A stretch of 64,000 nt of DNA from NCBI RefSeq assembly GCF_900067135.1, contig NZ_FJUR01000001.1, positions 248,001 through 312,000 on the forward strand. The letters are read 5' to 3'. The translations under genes were made by a program, and so were the position numbers. Within the stretch, counting starts at the first letter, position 1. Each line of letters begins with the position of its first letter. Shown here piece by piece: positions 50,186 to 57,661 of the stretch. The notes below the pieces were generated by a model, which was not told where the DNA came from, did no database searches, and was given only the letters and a program-made list of their open reading frames with translations. Origin of the DNA: Rhizobium sp. 9140 (GTDB lineage Bacteria; Pseudomonadota; Alphaproteobacteria; Rhizobiales; Rhizobiaceae).

Positions 50186-52648
50186 ATGACAACGCTGCCC
50201 GGCCGCCTTCGTCTCGTGGATGCACGCTCCCTGACGCAAGGCTGGCGCCTCGTCCTGACGCCCCCGGGGCTTCACGTCGATCCATCGACGCTCGCCGAGG
50301 ACGACGGCATCCCCGCAACCGTGCCCGGCACCGTGGCCGGAGCACTGGAGGCGGCGGGCCTGTTCGATCGCACAGCCCCGGAGCCGCTGAACGGGCAGGA
50401 TGCCTGGTTCGTGACCGTCATCGCGGATGAGCCGCCGGGTGACGCCATTCTCCGTTTCCAGGGTCTTGCGACCCTTTCCGACGTTTTTCTGAACGGCGAA
50501 AAGATCCTGTCCTCGCAGAGCATGTTCACGCGCCACGACGTCTCCGTGCGCCTGACAGGCAACGACCGGCTGGCGATCTGCTGCCGGGCGCTCCTGCCGC
50601 ATCTGTCGCGCAAGCTGAAGCGCGCGCGCTGGCGCACCAAGATGATCGTGCCTGCCGGCCTGCGCGGCATGCGCACGACGGCGCTCGGCTACATGCCCGG
50701 CTGGTGTCCGGAGATCCACGCGGCCGGCCCCTATCGTCCCGTCATGCTTGAGCGTAGCGGACAGACGTCCGTCAGCGCCGTCGATATCGCTGCTTCGCTC
50801 GATGCCGACGGCACGGGCCGCCTGAACGTCCGCTTCGAGACGACGGTGGCGGGGGCGATCCGGCTGCGCTGCGCCGGCCACGAGATCCCTGTTCTGGTTG
50901 AGAACGGTCGCGTGGAGGCCACGCTTGTCCTGCCCGGCATCACCCCATGGTGGCCACGCAGCCATGGCGAACCGGTGCTCCACGAGGTCGAAATCCTCAT
51001 CGGGGAGGATCGTCTCACGCTGGGCCGCACCGGCTTCCGCCGGATCGAGATCGACCGGGGCACCGATGGCACGCGGTTCGCCCTGAAAATCAACGGCGTC
51101 GGCGTCTTCTGCCGGGGCGCCGTCTGGACCAATGCCGACATCGTGGGCCTGCCGGGAACGCGGGAAGCCTACGCGCCGTGGCTGCGGCTCGCGGCAGACG
51201 CCAACATGAACATGATCCGCATCGGCGGAACCATGACCTACGAGAGCGCCGCCTTCTTCGCGCTCTGCGACGAACTGGGACTGATGGTCTGGCAGGATGC
51301 CATGCTCGCCAATTTCGACTATCCGACCGAGGACGAAGCCTTCGCCGCCCTGCTGCGCGAGGAGATCGAGACGCTGCTGAAGGCAACCCGCGCCTCGCCC
51401 TCGCTGACCGTCTTCTGCGGCGGTAGCGAAATGCACCAGCAGGCGGCGATGATGGGTCTCGCGGAGCGGGTGTGGTCAGGCCCGCTGACCGGCACCATCC
51501 TGCCGGGCATCGTGGCCAGCGAGCGGCCTGACATCGCCTATGTCCCCAATTCGCCATTCGGCGGCGCACAGCCCTTCTCGCCGAATGCCGGCGTCGGCCA
51601 CTACTACGGCGTCGGCGCCTATGAACGGCCGCTCGAGGATGCGCGCCGCGCCGATGTGAGCTTCGCTGCCGAATGCCTCGCCTTTGCCAATGTGCCGGAG
51701 CAAGCGACGCTCGATGCGCACCTGCCCGTCGCCCCCGTCCACGATCCCCGATGGAAGGCCCGTGTTCCCCGCGACCGCGATGCCTCATGGGATTTCGAGG
51801 ATACGCGCGACCACTATCTGGGCCGCCTCTACGATCTCGATCCAGCCCGGTTGCGGCGGGAAGACCCCGCACGCTATCTCGACCTGTCGCGTGCGGTCAC
51901 CGGCGAGGTGATCGAAGCGACGTTCTCCGAATGGCGGCGCGCGGGCTCAGCCTGCGGCGGCGCGCTGGTCTGGACGTTCCAGGATCTGCTCGCCGGGGCC
52001 GGCTGGGGTCTCGTTGACGCCACGGGCCTGCCGAAACCCGTCTGGCACGCCATCCGCCGCGCCTTCCGCCCCGTTCAGGTGCTTCTGCTGGATGAGGGAA
52101 CGAACGGCCTCGACATCCACCTCGTCAACGAGACGGCACGCGACGAGACGGTGCGGCTGGAAATCACCTGCCTTCGCGCAGGTCGCCGGCCGGTCATCTC
52201 CGGCCACCACGAAACCATCCTGCCGGCACGATCGAGGCAGCGCCTGCCGGCAACCGATCTCTTCGGCGCGTTCTTCGACACGACCTATGCCTACCGGTTC
52301 GCCGGTCCGCAGCATGACGTGACAGTCGCCCGCCTCGTCTTGGCGGGAACGAATACCCTCCTTGCCGAAGCCTTCGACTTCCCGCTCGGCCGCCGCCCGG
52401 CGATCCACGATGCAACGCTGATGGCGACCCTGATAGAAACAGATGAAGACTTCGCGCTCGATATCGCAACCGACCGCCTCGCCCAGTCCGTGCACATCGC
52501 CTGCCCCGGCTTCCTGCCGTCGGACAATTGGTTCCACCTCGCGCCCGGCGCCGCGCGCCGCATCCACCTCGTGCCACAATCGGAGACGCCGGCGAGGCCC
52601 TCCGGTGAGATCGCCGCCATCGGAAGCGCCCTGCCCGTCCATTTTTGA
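50186..52648 (+). CDS. Glycoside hydrolase family 2-like protein (beta-mannosidase type)
   Basis: Cytoplasmic (no signal peptide) multidomain glycosidase-like protein, 820 residues from the ATG at 50186; the frame opens 28 codons earlier inside the preceding gene. It has a sugar-binding jelly-roll (about 1-190, FQGLATLSDVFLNGEKIL), an immunoglobulin-like domain, and a TIM barrel (about 295-620) with RIGGTMTYESAAFFALCDELGLMVWQD. The acid/base region reads VFCGGSEMHQQ (E415, with Ser414 where Asn is usual). The nucleophile region is VSFAAECLAF (E496). It ends the carrier-protein operon. It may process a lipid-linked or recycled oligosaccharide. Confidence 0.85.
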   Translation: MTTLPGRLRLVDARSLTQGWRLVLTPPGLHVDPSTLAEDDGIPATVPGTVAGALEAAGLFDRTAPEPLNGQDAWFVTVIADEPPGDAILRFQGLATLSDVFLNGEKILSSQSMFTRHDVSVRLTGNDRLAICCRALLPHLSRKLKRARWRTKMIVPAGLRGMRTTALGYMPGWCPEIHAAGPYRPVMLERSGQTSVSAVDIAASLDADGTGRLNVRFETTVAGAIRLRCAGHEIPVLVENGRVEATLVLPGITPWWPRSHGEPVLHEVEILIGEDRLTLGRTGFRRIEIDRGTDGTRFALKINGVGVFCRGAVWTNADIVGLPGTREAYAPWLRLAADANMNMIRIGGTMTYESAAFFALCDELGLMVWQDAMLANFDYPTEDEAFAALLREEIETLLKATRASPSLTVFCGGSEMHQQAAMMGLAERVWSGPLTGTILPGIVASERPDIAYVPNSPFGGAQPFSPNAGVGHYYGVGAYERPLEDARRADVSFAAECLAFANVPEQATLDAHLPVAPVHDPRWKARVPRDRDASWDFEDTRDHYLGRLYDLDPARLRREDPARYLDLSRAVTGEVIEATFSEWRRAGSACGGALVWTFQDLLAGAGWGLVDATGLPKPVWHAIRRAFRPVQVLLLDEGTNGLDIHLVNETARDETVRLEITCLRAGRRPVISGHHETILPARSRQRLPATDLFGAFFDTTYAYRFAGPQHDVTVARLVLAGTNTLLAEAFDFPLGRRPAIHDATLMATLIETDEDFALDIATDRLAQSVHIACPGFLPSDNWFHLAPGAARRIHLVPQSETPARPSGEIAAIGSALPVHF

Positions 52649-52667
52649 CACCCACAGCGTGTGACGA

Positions 52668-54461
52668 TCACGATGCCTTGCGTGTGGCGGAAGCGATTGC
52701 GAGGATCGTATCGCGGATGTGCTCGCGCAGTTCGCGCCGGGCCTTGGGCGGCGTGACATTGTGGTCCGCATCGGCCAGCAGGATCCGCGAGACGTTCGGA
52801 TACCGCGCTAGAAGCTGGCCGTCCCGTCCAAAATGCTGGGACAGCCGCGCAAGGCCGATATCGCCTTCGCTGTAGACGAGCGAGATAGGCACATGACGGT
52901 CGCGCAATTGCCGGAACGCGCGGTGCACGCCGTTGCGCAGCCGCGCTTCGACCGACAGGGAACCGAGCACCGGGGCTGCCGTCCGCGAGACGCGGCGCGC
53001 GACGATCTTCAGGATATTGCCGGCGGCGCGGGGGACGTCGATCTTGCCCGAAAACAACCTGTAGGCCGTTTCCATGCGAAGAGCGCGCCGCTTGTAGTCG
53101 TCGAGCGAGCGGGGATTGTAGCGGATCATCTGATCCACATCGTCGCGCGGGTCCCAGGCGAAGGTCAGGATATTGATCGCGATGACCCCGCGGCACCGCG
53201 GATCGGCCAGTGCCGCGTTGAACGCAAGGTAGGCCCCGCTGCATCGCCCGACGAGGACGGGATCGGGCAGGCCGATGGCCTCGATACGATCGAGCGCGGC
53301 GCGCACATCGGAAATCTGTCCAGGCGAATAGAGCACCTGCCGGTCGCCCTCCGGCACCGGCGGGCTGTCGGCGATGCCGGCGGCATCGAACCGGAAGGAG
53401 GCGATACCGGATGCAGCCAGCATGCGCGCCGTCTCGACGGTCGAGCGCGCCCAGCCGGACTGCCGGTCGTAGCCGGTGCCGAGCAGCAGGGCAGTGCCTG
53501 AGGGAACGGCATCGGCCGGCGTGCAGAGGATTCCGAACAGCCGGTCGCCGGCGCCGAACCGCATCGGACATTCGATGAAGCCACCACCATCAACGACGCC
53601 GGAAGAGGGTGCCCCCCGCCCGGCATCCGCCTCGACCCCGAGCGGATCGAGCCCGAGGATCCAGTGGGTCAACGCCCGAAAGACCGTAACGGGCGTCTCG
53701 GCGATGGTCGGGTTCGACACGAGATCGGAATAGCCCTCGAAGACGATCCGGGTGACATCGGCACCCTCTGCCTGCAATTGAACTGCAAGTGCCCCATCGG
53801 CATCCGACTGCGGCCGTTCCGCAAGGAAAAAACGCGTCGATCCCGCCGGCTTGAACGCCTTTGCATCCGCGCTGCGCACGGCGGCGGCAACGCTGTCCTC
53901 CATCACCAGACCGGCAATGGACGTGCCTGGACCACCACTGCCGGGCGGCAGGCCCAATCCTTCGTCCACGACCTTTGCCCAAAGCGAAAGCTCACGCAGA
54001 TACCGCCGCCCACTCGTGACAGGGGCGAGAAGCGCGACGCCCGCAAACAGAAATGAGGGTTCATTGGCCTGCAGCAGGTCCGGAACCGGGAGCGATCCGA
54101 ACCCCTGCGCCACCACCACCAGGCGATCAAGCCCGGCGAGATCGCGAAGGCATCGCGCAGCGGCCAGCGCCGTCGTCGTGAAGGGTTCGAGACCCGAAGA
54201 TTCGGACAGGTCGAGTGCATCGCCTGTGCCGGGATGGTCGTAGCGCAGGCTGGCAATGCCGGCATCGGCAAGGCTATCAGCAAACTCGCGCCACGCCTTG
54301 TGCACGCAAAGCTCTTCCAGGCCCCAGGGGCTGATAAACAGAACGGCGGCACGCGTTAAAACCCCTTGTGCCGGCGTGAAGAGGCCAACGGTGTTCTCGA
54401 ACGTGACCGGCCGACCGGCAGGACGGGGCATCTGGGTGGCATCCACGCTGGCGGCAGTCAT
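52668..54461 (-). CDS. Tandem alpha/beta hydrolase with Cys-nucleophile second domain
   Basis: Two alpha/beta-hydrolase folds in one 597-residue protein (ATG at 54461; a GTG ten codons earlier is possible). Domain 1 (about 20-275) has FISPWGLEEL and YDHPGTGD, but its nucleophile elbow reads AQGFG, with no Ser/Cys/Asp, so it looks inactive. Domain 2 (about 295-597) has the elbow GRCSG (Cys407), acid Asp534 in SEGDIG and His567 in DADHNV, a full Cys-Asp-His triad. This resembles the hydrolases found in exosortase/EPS loci. It is convergent with the GH2 gene, 19 bp apart. A thioesterase or acyltransferase role is inferred from context. Confidence 0.85.
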   Translation of the reverse strand: MTAASVDATQMPRPAGRPVTFENTVGLFTPAQGVLTRAAVLFISPWGLEELCVHKAWREFADSLADAGIASLRYDHPGTGDALDLSESSGLEPFTTTALAAARCLRDLAGLDRLVVVAQGFGSLPVPDLLQANEPSFLFAGVALLAPVTSGRRYLRELSLWAKVVDEGLGLPPGSGGPGTSIAGLVMEDSVAAAVRSADAKAFKPAGSTRFFLAERPQSDADGALAVQLQAEGADVTRIVFEGYSDLVSNPTIAETPVTVFRALTHWILGLDPLGVEADAGRGAPSSGVVDGGGFIECPMRFGAGDRLFGILCTPADAVPSGTALLLGTGYDRQSGWARSTVETARMLAASGIASFRFDAAGIADSPPVPEGDRQVLYSPGQISDVRAALDRIEAIGLPDPVLVGRCSGAYLAFNAALADPRCRGVIAINILTFAWDPRDDVDQMIRYNPRSLDDYKRRALRMETAYRLFSGKIDVPRAAGNILKIVARRVSRTAAPVLGSLSVEARLRNGVHRAFRQLRDRHVPISLVYSEGDIGLARLSQHFGRDGQLLARYPNVSRILLADADHNVTPPKARRELREHIRDTILAIASATRKAS

Positions 54462-54562
54462 TGCGCATTCGGTTCCGTTGGTTGGACGCACGGGCGTGCG
54501 CGGATCGTCAATTTAAGGCGGTACCGGTTAATATTGGATCATTCTCATGAATATCCGCCCCC

Positions 54563-55477
54563 TCAGACCTGTGGCGAGACGTGTTTGAGAACGGTCTGCG
54601 GCGCCGCATTTCGGGGAGGTGCGGTACGCCACCCTTGCAGGCGGCCGAGCAGCAAATGTCGCGAACGGCGTGCCATCGCCCCGTCGCCCTTCAGGCCGTA
54701 AACGAGGATACCGGCCAGCGGTCGAAGGATTTCCGGCAGGAACCGTCGCATCGAAAAACCGTGTCGCCGCAGCACATAGCCAAGCCCGGCACCGTAGCGG
54801 TACATCTTCTGCGCATTCTCGCGCGTCCGCCGATCGCCATGGTCTTCGGGATGATGGGCCGTGAGTGTCGGATAATACCGTCCGCTCGCGCCTGTCTCCA
54901 GGCATTTGAGCACCATATCCTGGACCTCGTGTGCACCCCAGATCGTGCCCGACCCCGGCCCGAGCGCCGCATCGAACCCGCCTGCGGCCTCGAATACCGG
55001 TTTCCGCACGACCACGATCCACTCCATCAGCGTATTCCAGACCGTGTCCCGCGTGAGCGCCGTCGGCTCTGTTGCAAAGCTTCCCATGATCGTCCGCCCA
55101 TCGGGCGCCGTCGGCCGGCCGCTATAGATGTCGGCGGGTTTCGACGCCATCAGTGCCTCCAGCGTCCGGAAGAATTCGTCGGGGTACCAGCAATCATCGT
55201 CCGGAAACATCAGCCAGATGCCGCGCGCCCGCGCCGCGCCGCGGTTTCGCGCGCGACAGACGCCCTTTTCGTCCGAGCGGATATGGACGATGTCGATCTC
55301 TTGGGAAAACCGCGCGAGAAGCGGCACGAGTCGGTCGTCACCGTTCTGATCGACGAACAGAACCTCGAGATCCCCACGTTTTTGGGCGAGGAGCGACAGC
55401 AGAAGGCGCTCGATCTCATCGACCCGCCCAAGAGTTGCTACGACGAGGGAAAAGCGATGTTGCAGTGGTCCTTCCAC
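54563..55477 (-). CDS. Glycosyltransferase family 2
   Basis: Inverting GT-A glycosyltransferase, 304 residues. The start is a GTG at 55477 with GGGAGG six bases before, giving VEGPLQHRFSLVVATLGRVDEIERLL; the frame can be read further up to a TTG. Motifs: LEVLFVDQNGDD, the RNRGAARARGIWLMFPDDDCWYP metal-binding region (DDD), and a WGAHEVQD acceptor/base-type motif. An unusual C-terminal extension has two hydrophobic stretches (LRPLAGILVYGL). No signal peptide. It is probably part of repeat-unit assembly. Confidence 0.88.
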   Translation of the reverse strand: MEGPLQHRFSLVVATLGRVDEIERLLLSLLAQKRGDLEVLFVDQNGDDRLVPLLARFSQEIDIVHIRSDEKGVCRARNRGAARARGIWLMFPDDDCWYPDEFFRTLEALMASKPADIYSGRPTAPDGRTIMGSFATEPTALTRDTVWNTLMEWIVVVRKPVFEAAGGFDAALGPGSGTIWGAHEVQDMVLKCLETGASGRYYPTLTAHHPEDHGDRRTRENAQKMYRYGAGLGYVLRRHGFSMRRFLPEILRPLAGILVYGLKGDGAMARRSRHLLLGRLQGWRTAPPRNAAPQTVLKHVSPQV

Positions 55478-55595
55478 GTCGAACCTCCCGATCCGCCAAA
55501 GGCGCGGATGCCGTAGCGTCCGCCCCTGAGGGCGGCTGCATCCGGAATAGGCCAAATTCTCCAATAGCCGATTAATGGCGGCGCGAAAAAGCCGC

Positions 55596-57443
55596 CTAAC
55601 CGTCGCGACGCGTCCTCAGGCTTCGCGGCTGCAGGCGCTTCAGCGTCTTGCCGCCAGGGTCGTTTTCCAGGTGCAGCACGCGCTTGAAGAACGTGTCGTT
55701 CGGCTGCATCCGCCCGATATTGATAATCGCAGCCTTCGCCGTCTCCACGGTGAAGAAGGTGACGACACGCTGGTAGGTTTCCGGATCGAGCGTATCGAGC
55801 ACCTCCTCGACCACGATCCAGCGCGGCTTATGCAGGCCGAGCCGGGCGATGGCGAGCAGGCGCAACTCCGCCTCTGTGGGTTTCACCTGCGACTGCAGCG
55901 ACTGATCGAGCCCTGCCACGAAACGATCGAGCCCGAGGCGCGTCAGCACAGAGGCGAGCTGCTCGCGCGGGAACCGGTCGGGTGCTGCGGGATGGATCAA
56001 GGTTTCCGCCACGCTACCGGGCGGAAAATAGGGTGTGCGTGGAATGAACGCCATACTGTCCGACGGCGGCAGCGCGAGCCGCCCGCGCCCCCAGGGCCAG
56101 AGGCCCGTCACCGCGCGGAAGAACGAGCTTTTGTCGACGTCGGTGCGGGCCGTGATCAGCACGCGGTCTCCGGGCAGGATCTCGACATGCGCATCGGCGA
56201 GCTTGACGCTGCCGGACGGCGACGCCACCGCAAGGTCGTCCATGACGATAGTGCCGGCACCCGGCTCAGCATAGACGATCCGTTTGTCGTTCTCGTAGCG
56301 CTCATCCGTCATCAGCATAGCCGAGCGGAAGGCGGAAACCCGCAGCAGCGTCGCACGCCAATCGGCCACAGCCTCGATATTGTCGACGAACCAGCGCAGC
56401 GATGCATGCACCTGGTTGAAGGCGCCGACGGCCATCATCAGCCCGCCGAAGGAAAGGTTTCCGGCAAAGAACACCGGTGCCGCGATGACGATCGGCGCAA
56501 TCACCGTCACCCAGCCATAGCCGGCCGTCACCCAGGTCAGGCGGGTCATCGCAAACATCAGGCCGCGGCTGATCTCCAGCACCGAGGCAAGGTCGCGCTC
56601 GATCCGGCGTTTCTCGTTCGCCTCCCCGCCCGAGAGCGACACCGCCTCGATATGTTCGTTGACGCGCATGAGCGAGAACCGGAGCGCTGCCTCGCGCTGG
56701 TAGTGCTCGCCGTTCAGCTTCACGAGCGGCCGTCCGACCAGCCAGCTGAACCATGAGGCGATGCCGGCATAGAGGATGGCGGCCCAGACCATGTAGCCGG
56801 GAATGGCGACAGCATAGCCCTGGAAACGAAAGACGAAGCCGGCCGACAGCGACCAGAGCACGCCGATGAAGCTGACGAGCAGGATGCCGGACTGCACGAG
56901 CCCGATGCCGAGACCGGCCGTCAGATCGGTCAGGTGCCGTGCATCCTCGTGGATGCGCTGGTCCGGATTGATGCCGAGCGAACCGGCATTGGCAAGGCGG
57001 AACGCCCGCGTCGGCTTCATCCACTCGGTGATCAGGTCTCGTGTCAGGCCTTCCCGCAGCTTGATCTTGATCCACTGTCCAAGCCAGGTCTGGATGACGT
57101 TGAGGACGAGGATGACGCCGGCAATCTGCCCGAAGACGACGAATTGCCCGAGAAAGGCCGGCAGGTCGCGCCGCTCCAGCGTGTCGTAGAACGGCTTGTA
57201 CCAGCGATTGAGAAAGATCTGCCCAACGGCAATGGCGATGATGACCGCAAGGAGACCGGCCGCCAGCAACAGGATGATGCGTCGCGACGGCGAGGCGACG
57301 AAGGCCTGCTGCATCATGCGCAGCTGCTGACCAAGCGTCTGCTCTTCCTCCAGATCCCCTGCCGCCACGCTGGTAGCGCGCCCTGTCTGCTTGTTGCGAG
57401 CGTCCCTGCGATGCGGCATGTCTGCGGCTTTCTTCCAAATCAT
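55596..57443 (-). CDS. SbmA/BacA-like ABC exporter with degenerate ATPase domain
   Basis: Fused permease-ATPase of the YddA/SbmA-BacA type, 615 residues (an ATG at 57419, with GGAAG upstream, would remove eight residues). The membrane domain (about 55-340) has the family's FLNRWYKPFYDTLERRD, WMKPTRAFRLANAG and NPDQRIHEDARHLTDL. The nucleotide-binding domain has lost key residues: Walker A is TARTDVDKSS (no glycines), LSGGE is replaced by KPTEAELR (about 521-528), Walker B ends IVVEEV (Glu for Asp), and the H-loop reads GRM. ATP hydrolysis is therefore doubtful although the fold is kept. Confidence 0.87.
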   Translation of the reverse strand: MIWKKAADMPHRRDARNKQTGRATSVAAGDLEEEQTLGQQLRMMQQAFVASPSRRIILLLAAGLLAVIIAIAVGQIFLNRWYKPFYDTLERRDLPAFLGQFVVFGQIAGVILVLNVIQTWLGQWIKIKLREGLTRDLITEWMKPTRAFRLANAGSLGINPDQRIHEDARHLTDLTAGLGIGLVQSGILLVSFIGVLWSLSAGFVFRFQGYAVAIPGYMVWAAILYAGIASWFSWLVGRPLVKLNGEHYQREAALRFSLMRVNEHIEAVSLSGGEANEKRRIERDLASVLEISRGLMFAMTRLTWVTAGYGWVTVIAPIVIAAPVFFAGNLSFGGLMMAVGAFNQVHASLRWFVDNIEAVADWRATLLRVSAFRSAMLMTDERYENDKRIVYAEPGAGTIVMDDLAVASPSGSVKLADAHVEILPGDRVLITARTDVDKSSFFRAVTGLWPWGRGRLALPPSDSMAFIPRTPYFPPGSVAETLIHPAAPDRFPREQLASVLTRLGLDRFVAGLDQSLQSQVKPTEAELRLLAIARLGLHKPRWIVVEEVLDTLDPETYQRVVTFFTVETAKAAIINIGRMQPNDTFFKRVLHLENDPGGKTLKRLQPRSLRTRRDG

Positions 57444-57661
57444 GTTACGCTAAACTATAGCGCACCCCGCAATCTCTCCCACGGGAAAACGACCATGAAG
57501 CGGCGAGCTTGCCGCTTGCTGACCATCGGGGTGAAAAGAACGCCGCAAGCGCAGCCACCCGGATCACCGGCCCGTGCAGCCTGTGGGGGGATGTCGGCGT
57601 TTCCCTTCGCGCAGAGATCGTTTAAAGCGTTCGGCATCGCACGCTTTCGGAGAAGCCATTC

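Noticed and set aside
55478..55564. Longer GT2 reading frame from a TTG
   Set aside because: The GTG at 55477 has GGGAGG at ideal spacing and starts just before the conserved first beta strand.
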